Positions 52,554-61,545 of a DNA stretch of 64,000 bases are shown piece by piece (the first letter of the stretch is position 1; every line of letters starts with the position of its first letter). This stretch comes from Streptomyces guryensis (GTDB taxonomy: Bacteria; Actinomycetota; Actinomycetes; Streptomycetales; Streptomycetaceae). A program made the translations under genes and the position numbers. The stretch spans positions 744,001-808,000 of the forward strand of contig NZ_JAJSBI010000001.1 in the NCBI RefSeq assembly GCF_021261325.1. The letters run 5' to 3'. The notes under the pieces were generated by a model. It had not been told where the DNA came from. It worked only from the letters and a program-made list of their open reading frames with translations, and did no database searches.

Positions 52554-53999
52554 GTGGGAGTCGCCGCGCGCACCGGGGACGGGCTGCTCTTCGGAGAGTC
52601 GTTCGGGCGGGTGCCCGTCGTACTTGAGGGAGTACCGGAGGGACTGCGTGCCGTCACAGTCCCGACACGGCGAGACGGACAGGACAGGTTGCCGCGTGAT
52701 AGACGGCGGAAATTGAACGTCAGGCGGGTGGATTTGGTTCCAGCTGGCGAGGTGCCCCTGTTCAGCGCGCCCGAAGGGCTGTCGGCGTCGCACCTGGTGT
52801 GGGTCCTGGACTCCGGTCGACGCGAGTGGGTGTCCGTCGTCAAGCGATTCGGTGCGCAGGCCTTCGAGGTGACGGCCGACCTGGTCCGCTGCGGGGCGGT
52901 GGTGTTGCGTTGCGAGGTCGACGAATTGCTCCACCTGGGTCGCCCGGTGCGCTGGACGTTGACTCAGGCCTGGCAGGAGCAAGCGGAAGATCGCTTGGCG
53001 GAACTGCGTGGTGCGCGTGATCCGCGCCGCGCGCGCCGTGAGCTTCTACAGCTAATGGAACCGGTAGAGCAGCTCGCGCAGGAGCGCCAGCTTCTTGCCG
53101 CAGTCCCCGAAGGGGCCGGGCTGGTCGTTCCAACTGGAAGTCGCGTCCAGACGGCGGCGTGGTCGGTCTACGAGGCTGCGGTCCGGGCCGCCGTGCAGTG
53201 GTGGAAGCTGCGTGGTCAGGGGGAGAAAGAAGTGACCTTGAAGCAACTGGCCGCTCACGCGCTGGGCGGCTCCAAGACGTGGACGGCACAGCAACAAGTC
53301 GGGTTTGCCAACCTCATCGGCGTGGACTTCGAGGGCGCAGTGCGTGAAGAAGACACCGATCTTCGGGTGAAGGGGCCCCTGTCGTGGCACATCGGCGAGG
53401 TTGCCGCGGACGCCTCGGTCGCCCAGCCCTGGGTCGGGCTGCCCTCTCAGGGCATCCGAGTGATCGGCCAGGCCCAATGTGGCGCCCGCGGTGTACTGGT
53501 GATCGAGAACTCCGACACCTTCGGAGCGGTTTGTCGCAGATTGCCGGAGCTGACCGCCAAGTGGCTGTGCGTCTGGGGCGCTGGCTACGCACGCGACCAG
53601 CTCGTCACGTTCCTTCAGTGGCTGCAGCCCAGGCCGATCGTCGCCTGGTGTGATCTGGACGCCGACGGCATCGGCATCATCCATGACCTGTCCCGCCGGC
53701 TCGGCACATCGGTGCACGCCGTCGGAATGGACGTGGACCTATGGCGCGACGGCCCATACCGGCGGCGTAAGAATCCTGAGCAAGACAAGGCCCTTGACGC
53801 CGAACATGCCGCGGACCTGGCACGGCACGTGACAGGCCCTCTGCGCGAGCTGGCCCTCGCCGTCGCCGAGAGCGGGGAGTCACGAGAGCAGGAGACGCTT
53901 TACCTCTCCGTTCTTCCCCGCCTGCCCGAGCTGCTGGAGCCCTTCCTCCACCTGCCCGTACCTGAGGTCGCCTACCTGAGCCAGGAGCAGACGCGGTGA
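52554..53999 (+). CDS. Wadjet JetD-like TOPRIM nuclease subunit
   Basis: 481 residues, GTG start with a GGGGGGAG site. The C-terminal third carries the JetD/DUF2220-DUF2399-type TOPRIM signature: ARGVLVIENSDTFGAVCRR and PIVAWCDLDADGIGIIHDLS, with acidic metal-binding residues Glu and Asp-x-Asp. The middle region TLKQLAAHALGGSKTW is helix-turn-helix-like. The N-terminal 150 residues are unfamiliar. In Wadjet, JetD cleaves plasmid DNA after loop extrusion by JetABC. It is the first gene of a coupled four-gene operon, an unusual position for JetD. Confidence 0.78.
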   Translation: MGVAARTGDGLLFGESFGRVPVVLEGVPEGLRAVTVPTRRDGQDRLPRDRRRKLNVRRVDLVPAGEVPLFSAPEGLSASHLVWVLDSGRREWVSVVKRFGAQAFEVTADLVRCGAVVLRCEVDELLHLGRPVRWTLTQAWQEQAEDRLAELRGARDPRRARRELLQLMEPVEQLAQERQLLAAVPEGAGLVVPTGSRVQTAAWSVYEAAVRAAVQWWKLRGQGEKEVTLKQLAAHALGGSKTWTAQQQVGFANLIGVDFEGAVREEDTDLRVKGPLSWHIGEVAADASVAQPWVGLPSQGIRVIGQAQCGARGVLVIENSDTFGAVCRRLPELTAKWLCVWGAGYARDQLVTFLQWLQPRPIVAWCDLDADGIGIIHDLSRRLGTSVHAVGMDVDLWRDGPYRRRKNPEQDKALDAEHAADLARHVTGPLRELALAVAESGESREQETLYLSVLPRLPELLEPFLHLPVPEVAYLSQEQTR

Positions 54000-55270
54000 G
54001 CAGCGGCCAGCTGCCCTTGGACGAGCAGGACCAGGTTCTCCTCGCGCCCGGCCAACGGCTGATGAACTGGCGTGCATTCTTCGCGCCGTTGGCAGCGCAC
54101 CGCGAGGCACTGGTGAAGGACCCGGAACTGGTTCGCCTGGCCGCGGACGTCGTCGCTGTCTTCGCCGAGCACGCCGCCTCCAGCGGACTGACCCGAAACC
54201 AGATGCGGGAGTTTCTGGGACCCAGCGGGAGGGGCTGGCCGTTGGCCGTCCTGGATTCGCGCCTGTCGCTGATGATTGACATGAGTTTCCTGGAGCCCTA
54301 CGTCCTCAAGAAGCACCAGGACCGCTACGTCATGCGCCCCGCGGGCCTTGCCGGCGCCATCGCCGCCGAACGCCTCGCCCTGCACGGGGGAGTCGACGAA
54401 CTCATCGGCCTGCTGGACCGTACACGCGAGCTGCTGGAACGAGACGACCCAGATCCCACCCCCGTGCTGGAAGCACTGCGAACGTGCCGGCACGGACTGA
54501 CTGTCTTCGCACTGGATTTGCAGCGGCAGGTCATCATGGCCACGCCCGCAGAACTCATCAACGCCCAGCGCCAGCACGACCACACCGACTTCACCCGCCA
54601 AGTGACAGATCTGAACGAGCTTGTCACCCGGGCATTCTCCGGAGACCTCGTCCTGGAGGACGCGGCCACCGCGCTGATCGAAGCCGCACAGTTCTACCGC
54701 GAGCAACTCATCGCGGCCATCGACAAAATCCTGGAGCACGGCGGCGGAAGCCTGAACCTTGACGTCCTTACCCCCGCCGAGTACCTCCACCTCGCCAAAA
54801 CCGCCGGCGTCGACCGTCTCGGACACTTCGGTGAGTCCCTCGTCGCCGACACGCCCCCGGTGTGGATCGACGGCCAGCACGTGATCGACACCGCAGCCTC
54901 GTACACCCCGCAGCGGCCGCCACGACCGCGTCCGGCCCCGCCCCAGCCGACACCCGACGACGCCGCCGATCCCTTCGCCGCCCTGGACGACGCCACCCAG
55001 CACGAAAACCTCCGCCAGGAAATCCTCCTGGAGGACCTCCTCGGCGGACAGCAGCACACAGCCCTCGCCGACGTACTCGAAGCACGAGGCTGGCCCGGAG
55101 CCGGACGACTGCTGGTCGACCTCCTGGCAGCCGATGCAGACCCCCTCGTCGACTGCCACATCGAGATCGCCGTGCCAGTACGCGTCGATCCCACCGCCAA
55201 GGTCACCTACCTCCACGACATCACCCTCCACGCCGGAACCGACGTGGGAGGCCACGACCGTGACCGGTGA
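53996..55270 (+). CDS. Wadjet JetA-like (kleisin / MukF-like) subunit
   Basis: 424 residues, GTG overlapping the JetD stop (GTGA). Helical N-terminal region (LMNWRAFFAPLAAHREALVK) with winged-helix-like GLTRNQMREFLGPSGRGWPL. A helical middle follows (NELVTRAFSGDLVLEDAATA). A Pro-rich linker spans about 300-325 (PPRPRPAPPQP) and a C-terminal acidic/helical segment follows. This layout fits a kleisin linking two SMC heads. Family assignment depends mainly on operon context next to a MukE-like and an SMC-like protein. Confidence 0.62.
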   Translation: MSSGQLPLDEQDQVLLAPGQRLMNWRAFFAPLAAHREALVKDPELVRLAADVVAVFAEHAASSGLTRNQMREFLGPSGRGWPLAVLDSRLSLMIDMSFLEPYVLKKHQDRYVMRPAGLAGAIAAERLALHGGVDELIGLLDRTRELLERDDPDPTPVLEALRTCRHGLTVFALDLQRQVIMATPAELINAQRQHDHTDFTRQVTDLNELVTRAFSGDLVLEDAATALIEAAQFYREQLIAAIDKILEHGGGSLNLDVLTPAEYLHLAKTAGVDRLGHFGESLVADTPPVWIDGQHVIDTAASYTPQRPPRPRPAPPQPTPDDAADPFAALDDATQHENLRQEILLEDLLGGQQHTALADVLEARGWPGAGRLLVDLLAADADPLVDCHIEIAVPVRVDPTAKVTYLHDITLHAGTDVGGHDRDR

Positions 55271-56516
55271 CAGCGCCCTACCGTCCCCCTCCGCGCTCCT
55301 GCTGGCCGCTATCCGAGCCGCCGGATCAGTCGCCGCCCCCCGAAGTGCCCTGCTCAAGGAAACCGCCGATGCCGCCGGGCGAGCTGGCCGGACCGTGCTG
55401 CAGCTCCGGGCCGCCGGGGAGAGCATGATGACGCTGAGACTGGGGTGGCCCGCCGGCAGCGCCCCGGACGTCGAGCAGCTGGGGGAGCAAGCTCCAGCTG
55501 CTCTGGCCCGCATTCCCACCCTGGTCTGGGCCCTTTGCCTGAAGGCCGCGTGGCCCGATCCCACCCTGCCGCACTACCCCGGGCAGCCCTTTTCCGCCCA
55601 GCTGATCGAGACCGCCTGCGCCCACCTGGGCGCGGATTGCAAGAGCGTCTCCACCGCTCTGGAACGCGTACTGCCCGGACACGGGCTCATCGTGGCGGTC
55701 GGCCCCTTGCTGCATCTGGGGCCCGCCGTGGCCACGCTGCCCGGTCCTACGATCGCCGCGCTCCGCAGAGGCCACCACCGGCTGCCCGATCCCTACCAGC
55801 AGCACGCCGTGCACTGCGCACCCCATCCCCCCGAGGCACACGCTGACGATCCAGATACCGCTACCTCGCCGCACGAGCTCACCCAGCCCGACGCGAGTCC
55901 TCAACACAGCAGTGAGCACATCAGCCGCAGCATCATCACCGCCCTGGAAATCGCACGAGGCCCACTGCCCCCACGCGACCTGCCAGCCCTCAACGACCCC
56001 GACATCCGTGCCCACGTCCAGGCCGCCTTGGCCGACATCGGCCGCACACTCATCCGCACACCCCAGGGCAACTGGACCACCGGATACCCAGACCCGGTCG
56101 CCGAAGCACTCGCCGCAGCCGGGATCGGCACACTGAGCCCTGCCGAGCGAACCGTCCTCGCCCTCGTCCTTCTGCACACCGTCGCTCTGCCGCGAGCCCA
56201 GGGACGCCATACGCACCCGCACTGGAACGCCACCCAGCATTCCGTCACCCTGCGCGAACTCGCCCGCAACCGCGCCCTGACCAAAACCACGATCCGCGAG
56301 GCCCTGCGCACCTTGACCGCGGCAGGGATGGTCGACACCGCCGGCCAAGGAAACTACGTCCCCGGCCCGTGCCTGCAGCGCCTGAGCGAAACCCGCATCG
56401 CCGCCCTGTGGGAGGACCTCATCCTCGCCGGCCGGCCCGACGGCCACCTCGCCCGCGCCATTGCACGGCGGCGCCAAGCCGCCCGCCCCTCCTCCCCGTC
56501 CCAGGAGTACCCGTGA
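55260..56516 (+). CDS. Wadjet JetB-like (MukE-like) subunit
   Basis: 418 residues from the GTG at 55260, overlapping the JetA stop by 11 bases; an earlier start at 55134 would overlap far more. It is helical with a middle low-complexity stretch (HPPEAHADDPDTATSPHE, about 200-220) and a clear C-terminal winged helix SVTLRELARNRALTKTTIRE then ALRTLTAAGMVDTAGQGNY (about 318-358). Winged-helix kleisin partners of the KITE type play the JetB role. It is larger than the typical JetB, so the assignment rests on position and fold pattern. Confidence 0.58.
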   Translation: MTGDSALPSPSALLLAAIRAAGSVAAPRSALLKETADAAGRAGRTVLQLRAAGESMMTLRLGWPAGSAPDVEQLGEQAPAALARIPTLVWALCLKAAWPDPTLPHYPGQPFSAQLIETACAHLGADCKSVSTALERVLPGHGLIVAVGPLLHLGPAVATLPGPTIAALRRGHHRLPDPYQQHAVHCAPHPPEAHADDPDTATSPHELTQPDASPQHSSEHISRSIITALEIARGPLPPRDLPALNDPDIRAHVQAALADIGRTLIRTPQGNWTTGYPDPVAEALAAAGIGTLSPAERTVLALVLLHTVALPRAQGRHTHPHWNATQHSVTLRELARNRALTKTTIREALRTLTAAGMVDTAGQGNYVPGPCLQRLSETRIAALWEDLILAGRPDGHLARAIARRRQAARPSSPSQEYP

Positions 56517-59500
56517 CCATCCCGACCGGCCCCGACAGTCAGCTGTCCACCGGCATCATCGGCAGCCGGCAACTGGTCGCTGTGCAGACCTTCGCTATCG
56601 CCCGGCTCACCAGCGACCCGGTGGCACTGATTCCTGGCACCTTCATCGCTGTGACCGGCCGAGGCCCCAAGGACTCCAACGAGTCAGGCAAGACCAGCTT
56701 CCTCGCCGCCGTGGCGCTGCTCCTGGGCGACCCCGAGTGGCAGATCACCAGCAACGGCACAGCCAATACCGTCAACTTGCTCTTCGAACCCGTCATCGCC
56801 GGCGCCTCCACCCAGCTGGTCGACGCAGCCGACCGCGGCTACATCGCCGGCGTCTTCGCAGAGTCCGACGGCAGCCGCCCGCACAGCGTCTGGCTGCAGA
56901 TCAGCAACGACTCACCCCATGTCCAAGTACGCCACAACCCCGGCGTTCACCTGCTCACCGATGGAACCGACGACGAACGTCACCGCGCAGCACCAGCCTT
57001 CTACCAGCAACTCGGTGTCGAGGCAGTGGGCTCCAGCGAATACGCCAACCAGCTCTACGGCCGATCGCCCAAGGTACTGGCCTACGTGGCATCCCGCGGG
57101 CAGGTACGCTCACGGCCCTCCCTGCTCAAGCTCGAAGCCGGCACCTACTCACCCGATCACATCGGCGATGCCCTGATCACCTTGTCGGGCCGCTCCAGCC
57201 TGCTCGAACACGACAAAGGACAGCGCAAGGCGCTGGAGGACAAGCGAGCCAAGTACGCCAAGGCCCTTCAACGGCACGAAGAGGCACTTGCCCGGGAAGA
57301 CACCATGCTCCGCGAGGCAGAGGCCCGAGACGAACTCCGCCGCAAGATCGGCAGTGCCGTAGCCGACCGCCGCGCTGCCCTGGCCCGCACCCTGTTGGAC
57401 GAGACCGCACGCCTGCGCAGTGCCGAGGTTCTCCTGCCCCAGACCGCGGCCACCCTCAAGACGACGACCGATCTTCTCGGACATCTGGAGGCCCAGAAGA
57501 CCGCTGCCTCCAACCTCACCGGACTTGAGCGGGCCCGTGAAACAGCCGAGCAGACCAAAGAACAATGCCTCACCGACTTGACCAACGCGCAGACCGAGGA
57601 ACGCCACCTTGTTGAAGAACTCACCAAGGCCCAAAAGACGCTAGACGAGGCCCGGAATCTCAGTGCCACGCACCCCGGCGAAACCGCTGCCGCGCTCCAA
57701 GAACAGCTGACACTGCTCGCCCAGCAGACGGCAGAAGCAGAGATCAACTGCGGCATCGCCCAACGTGACGCCCGCCATTACGCCGACCAACTCCGCAAAG
57801 CCGAGCAAGGACAAGCAGGACTCGTCGGAGAGGTCCTGAACGCGCTGGCCGCCGAGGAGGACATCGCCGGAGTCGGCCTGCTCGACCAGATCGACCTCGA
57901 CGACCAGACCCGAGACAGGTGGGAAGCCGCCCTTCACCCATGGCGCCACGCCGTCTGCGTGGCACATTCCGATCTGCCCATCGCCCTGAAAGCACTGGCC
58001 GCACTGCCCGGCGCAGTCCTGATCACAGAGGACCCCGAACGGACCGTAACCGCCACATCACCCACCGGCGACGAGATCCCGTGGCCGGAAGGCATCCGCT
58101 CGGCGCCAGAACCGGCACGCGGCTTCCTGCATGCCCTCGCCGCCCAGACCCAATGGACCCAACAACCCCCGCACTCCAGCGTCGGCGCCCTCGGCGTCCA
58201 CATCGTCGGATCCTTCCCCAACCCAACCGTCGGGCGGGCTGCCTTGTGCGCCCACCTGCGCGCCCGTCACGACGAGGCCCTGCTCAGCCAGCAGAAAGCG
58301 CAGAACCTCCTCGCGCACCTCGCACGCCGTATCACTCTCACTGAGGCTGAACTCAAACGGGCCCTGGCCTTCGAAGCCCTACCGCAACTGCTGAAAGACC
58401 ACCGCGAAGCCACGGACAGACTCACCCACAGGCGCAGCACACTTCCCCAGGTCGCAGCACTCCTCGAAGAGGCAGTGGACGCCTGGGCCATGGCCAAAGC
58501 CGCCCTCAGCGGCCGCAAGCAACGGATCGAAGAACTCGAGCGGCGCATCCAGGAAACGAACGTCACGCTCCAAAACTGTGACGCTGAGCGCCGCGAACAA
58601 GAGGCGGTCATCGAACGACACGGCGCCGACACTGCGGCAGCCGACCGAGGGCTGGACGCGGAAGCCGCCCGTACGTTGCTGAACTGGCCCGCGGACTGGC
58701 TACCGATGCAGTACACGCAGCTTCTCACCGAAGCGCCACTTCCACCTGCTGCGCCTCACGGGGAACAGCCCCGGGAACGGCGCTCCGCGGCCCAACTCCA
58801 CATGGCCGCCAACGCGACCGTCGACGGCTGCATGGTCGCCCTCTCCCTTCGGGCGGGAACCAGCGGCTATCCCACCGTCGGCCTCGCCCACGCCAGCCGC
58901 CTCGACGACGCGGACCCCGGCATGAAGGCCGACGCCGCGCTGCAGGCGCTCAGCGAGTGGCTCACCGACAACGAGGCCGCCGACGCCGACATCTACACCA
59001 CCGTAGAGAAGGTGCGTGCCGAACGCCTTGAGGAGAACGTCTTCATCTCCCGCTCGGTGGAGACCCTCGCCGAGGAACTCCGACACACTCAGGAAGTCAT
59101 CACCCAACGCGTTGCCGGAGCCCTCGACAACATCACCACGGCCCTGGACCAATTGAACCGCGACGCCGGTCTCTTCGGCGCCGACCTGCACTACCAGATC
59201 GACCCACCAACGGACACCGACCACAGCTGGCGCTGCTCCGTTACACCGCGATGGCGACGCAACCCCAACGGCCCGATGCTCGCCTACGACACCGTCACCA
59301 ACACCGCCCAGGAAAAACTCTTCTCCATCCACCTCGTTCTCGCCGCTCTCCTGGCAGCTCCTCACGCCCAAGGGCGTGTGCTCGTCCTAGACGAACTAGG
59401 CGACTCCCTGGGCCAAGAACACCGCCGTGAAGTGCTCAGTGCGATCACCAAAGTTGCCACCGCCCACAGCATCACCGTCCTGGGCACCTGCCAAGACACA

Positions 59501-59662
59501 CTGATGCGAGACGTAGCCCCGGTGTGCGGGCAGATTCTCTACTTCCAGTACCCCTCAAAGTCCGACTACCTCAACCGGCCCACCCGCATGTTCGGATACG
59601 ACGCTCAAGCTGGCCGAGTGGAGCTCACGGCCGAACAACTGACCCGGCGACTCGCCCGCTGA
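56513..59662 (+). CDS. Wadjet JetC-like SMC/MukB-type ATPase
   Basis: 1049 residues, GTG overlapping the JetB stop. Walker A lies in GRGPKDSNESGKTSFLAAV (about 49-67) and is atypical, lacking the usual GxxGxGKS spacing. A coiled coil spans about 245-470, a hinge-like globular part about 475-600, and a second coiled coil about 620-740. The distal head has a signature-like NTAQEKLFSIHLVLAALL and Walker B VLVLDELGDSLG (about 956-967). It would extrude DNA loops with JetA/B. The size is nearer type I or III than the type II SMC of about 1350 residues. Confidence 0.82.
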   Translation: MTIPTGPDSQLSTGIIGSRQLVAVQTFAIARLTSDPVALIPGTFIAVTGRGPKDSNESGKTSFLAAVALLLGDPEWQITSNGTANTVNLLFEPVIAGASTQLVDAADRGYIAGVFAESDGSRPHSVWLQISNDSPHVQVRHNPGVHLLTDGTDDERHRAAPAFYQQLGVEAVGSSEYANQLYGRSPKVLAYVASRGQVRSRPSLLKLEAGTYSPDHIGDALITLSGRSSLLEHDKGQRKALEDKRAKYAKALQRHEEALAREDTMLREAEARDELRRKIGSAVADRRAALARTLLDETARLRSAEVLLPQTAATLKTTTDLLGHLEAQKTAASNLTGLERARETAEQTKEQCLTDLTNAQTEERHLVEELTKAQKTLDEARNLSATHPGETAAALQEQLTLLAQQTAEAEINCGIAQRDARHYADQLRKAEQGQAGLVGEVLNALAAEEDIAGVGLLDQIDLDDQTRDRWEAALHPWRHAVCVAHSDLPIALKALAALPGAVLITEDPERTVTATSPTGDEIPWPEGIRSAPEPARGFLHALAAQTQWTQQPPHSSVGALGVHIVGSFPNPTVGRAALCAHLRARHDEALLSQQKAQNLLAHLARRITLTEAELKRALAFEALPQLLKDHREATDRLTHRRSTLPQVAALLEEAVDAWAMAKAALSGRKQRIEELERRIQETNVTLQNCDAERREQEAVIERHGADTAAADRGLDAEAARTLLNWPADWLPMQYTQLLTEAPLPPAAPHGEQPRERRSAAQLHMAANATVDGCMVALSLRAGTSGYPTVGLAHASRLDDADPGMKADAALQALSEWLTDNEAADADIYTTVEKVRAERLEENVFISRSVETLAEELRHTQEVITQRVAGALDNITTALDQLNRDAGLFGADLHYQIDPPTDTDHSWRCSVTPRWRRNPNGPMLAYDTVTNTAQEKLFSIHLVLAALLAAPHAQGRVLVLDELGDSLGQEHRREVLSAITKVATAHSITVLGTCQDTLMRDVAPVCGQILYFQYPSKSDYLNRPTRMFGYDAQAGRVELTAEQLTRRLAR

Positions 59663-59667
59663 GACCG

Positions 59668-59698
59668 ACCCGGCAGCAACACCACACTGCTGCCGGGT
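59668..59698. terminator. Terminator of the Wadjet-like operon
   Basis: A perfect 11-bp stem ACCCGGCAGCA (59668-59678) and TGCTGCCGGGT (59688-59698) with a 9-base loop, 6 bases after the JetC stop and before the convergent nuclease gene. Confidence 0.82.
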
Positions 59699-59762
59699 GC
59701 CCCGCGGGTAGCCAACTCGGGCGCGTGGTGGGTGCGATCGACCCGCGCCTGGGGCAGGGCGA

Positions 59763-60767
59763 TCAGGCTGGTGCCTCAAGGGCGCTTGCCCGCGAGATGC
59801 CAACGACCTCGTACAGGGAGTCTCCCCATGCAGCCCAGCGCTCCAGTTCCGGTGCACCGATCAAGTGGATCGCGTGATCGTTGGCGAAGTCACGCGCCGG
59901 GTCGGAGAAAGTGCCGTTCGTGACCATCAGCGCGATGTCAGCCTTGTGCTCAAGGCGCGCGGTTCCATTGAACGTCTGGACGTTCGTACTGGTCACCAGG
60001 TGCTTGGCAGACCTGCTGGTCTGCTTGCACTGCACCACCACGCGTCGGCCGTCCGGCGTCTGAGAGATGACGTCTGCCCCCCGGTCCCCGGTACCGCCGT
60101 GCTGCCGGATCACCTTCATTCCGTCGCGCTGAGTGAGCCAGGCGACGAGAATTTCGAAGTCCTTGCCATCGAGCTCCTGGATGCGCCGCAGACTGTAGCT
60201 CTTCTGGCTCTGGGCGAAGACGTTCCTTCGGTCGTCGACGACTGTGAGGCGTTCGACCTCTGCGAGTGCCCGGTCATTCATTGCCGCAAAGCGTTCTGTG
60301 CTGGGGGCGATCTCGTCCCACTGTTCGGCGATGGTGTTCAGCGGAGAGTCGACGCGGCCGGGAGCGTAGCGTGTGGATAGGTCCTCTTCAGGCAGCCTAC
60401 TCAGTTCCTCGAAGGCCAGGCTTGCTTGCAGCAAGGAGCCATCGATGAGGTCGAGTTCATCGTTCACCGTCTTGATGAATGCGTCGAAGATCGAGTCAAG
60501 TTCGGCCCGAGTGAAGTCCCAGGTGCGCCCACGAAAGTGTGAGGTGCTCTTGAGGCTGCCGAGTCTTTGGAGATTCTCTCGGAGGGCATCTCTCTGCCTT
60601 CGCAGCGCAGTGCAGGCTTCGCGGCCGATCGAAACTTCCTGGACCCACAGGTACGCAGCGAGCAGATCGGCATCGTCGGCTTTACCCAACGCGTCGCCGA
60701 TCCTGCTGCGTACGTCGCGGTCGGGGTAGCGGGGAGGGACGACGCGAGCGGTACGGTCAATGATCAC
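59763..60767 (-). CDS. Mrr-like restriction endonuclease with long N-terminal helical domain
   Basis: 334 residues. The C-terminal third is an Mrr-type PD-(D/E)XK nuclease: LDGKDFEILVAWLTQRDGMK, GGTGDRGADVIS (catalytic Asp), RRVVVQCKQTS (Gln-x-Lys) and ALMVTNGTFSDPARDFA. Mrr-like enzymes restrict methylated or otherwise foreign DNA. The first 190 residues are helical and charged, with no family recognised, and may sense or regulate. The GTG at 60767 has no clear ribosome site. It is convergent with the Wadjet operon. Confidence 0.8.
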   Translation of the reverse strand: MIIDRTARVVPPRYPDRDVRSRIGDALGKADDADLLAAYLWVQEVSIGREACTALRRQRDALRENLQRLGSLKSTSHFRGRTWDFTRAELDSIFDAFIKTVNDELDLIDGSLLQASLAFEELSRLPEEDLSTRYAPGRVDSPLNTIAEQWDEIAPSTERFAAMNDRALAEVERLTVVDDRRNVFAQSQKSYSLRRIQELDGKDFEILVAWLTQRDGMKVIRQHGGTGDRGADVISQTPDGRRVVVQCKQTSRSAKHLVTSTNVQTFNGTARLEHKADIALMVTNGTFSDPARDFANDHAIHLIGAPELERWAAWGDSLYEVVGISRASALEAPA

Positions 60768-61111
60768 CGGGGGAGCGTATACGGGGGCACTGACATCCCA
60801 AGGCGGCCTCCCGCCCTACTGTTCATGCGTGAAAGGGATGCCTGCCTCGTCGCCAGCGGTGCATGTGACGCTTGATCGTCTCTGAAGATTCGCCTGTTTG
60901 ATGTCCGTTCCGAATCGCGTGTGCGGTGGAGCGCTTTAGCGGACGTGGTGCTTGGGTTTGAGCCGGGAGACAACTGAGTCGTCGGTTTGCCCGGCCAACC
61001 AGAGTTCGGCGGGTAGCCGAACACGACCGAGCGGCGGGGAATGTTTCCGCCTCCCGGTCGGTATGGGACTGCAGTAGAGGTAAACCCCTTCCCAGTTCGT
61101 CGGCCTGCCGA
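60768..61111. other. Intergenic, no gene recognised
   Basis: About 340 bases between the Mrr-like gene and the small partition gene. Short hairpin potential around 61024-61063 (CCGAGCGGCGGGGAATG, then CCTCCCGGTCGG). No coding signal. Confidence 0.35.
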
Positions 61112-61423
61112 TCATGTTGCGGTCGTGTTGGTGGGGGTGAGGCTCGGCGGGTAGCCCTTTGCGCGGAGCCAGGTGTCGAGGGCGAGAGCGACGATGTCTC
61201 CGTGCGGTACGCCGGTGTCGGCGTTGTAGCGGCGGATCCGGCGCTGGAGCTGGAGGACTTCGGGGACGGCGTGGTTGAACTGTCCGCGTTTGGTGTGCCG
61301 GTTCCTGATGACGTCCAGGGTGTCCGGGTGCGGCGTGAGAACGTCATCGATCTGCTGGGGCTCGGCGTCGAGCGCGTCGGCGATTTCACGTAGTCGGCGG
61401 GCGTAGGGGGAGTGATCAGGCAC
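61112..61423 (-). CDS. Small partition-type DNA-binding protein (ribbon-helix-helix-like)
   Basis: 103 residues, GTG start. The C-terminal half reads FNHAVPEVLQLQRRIRRYNA then GVPHGDIVALALDTWLRAKG. The ParB-like protein encoded at 61546 ends with the same pattern (SSVPTALKLKKRLKRFALDN, HLPIGDIVSVALDEWLTTRG), so the two are paralogues and probably ribbon-helix-helix-like centromere binders. It has its own palindrome at 61447, and the terminator at 61489 separates it from the parAB genes. A truncated duplicate lies at 48641. Confidence 0.72.
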   Translation of the reverse strand: MPDHSPYARRLREIADALDAEPQQIDDVLTPHPDTLDVIRNRHTKRGQFNHAVPEVLQLQRRIRRYNADTGVPHGDIVALALDTWLRAKGYPPSLTPTNTTAT

Positions 61424-61446
61424 GCGAGCTGCTCCGGTCGGTCCGG

Positions 61447-61470
61447 ATAGGCGGATAGCTATCCGCCTAT
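61447..61470. promoter_or_regulatory. 24-bp perfect palindrome, operator or centromere site
   Basis: The half site ATAGGCGGATAG (61447-61458) is followed at once by its exact complement (61459-61470). It contains repeated GGATAG/CTATCC units, with a further CTATT-GG-AATAG just upstream of the gene's leader (61475-61486). It lies 24-47 bases before the start of the small partition gene. Both autoregulation and a parS-like role are plausible. Confidence 0.72.
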
Positions 61471-61488
61471 GGGGCTATTGGAATAGTC

Positions 61489-61534
61489 GGCACGGGGCGG
61501 CCGCCCCCTTGCATGAGGGTGGCCGCCCTGTGCC
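61489..61534. terminator. Hairpin terminator after the parB-like gene
   Basis: GGCACGGGGCGGCC (from 61489) and GGCCGCCCTGTGCC (to 61534) pair with one mismatch and extend inward through GCCC/GGGT. It lies 12 bases past the parB-like stop on the minus strand. Confidence 0.72.
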
Positions 61535-61545
61535 TTGCGGTCGGG

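Noticed and set aside
52346..52627. 93-codon frame overlapping the start of the JetD-like gene
   Set aside because: No ribosome site or motif; it crosses the promoter region and the GGGGGGAG site of the JetD-like gene.
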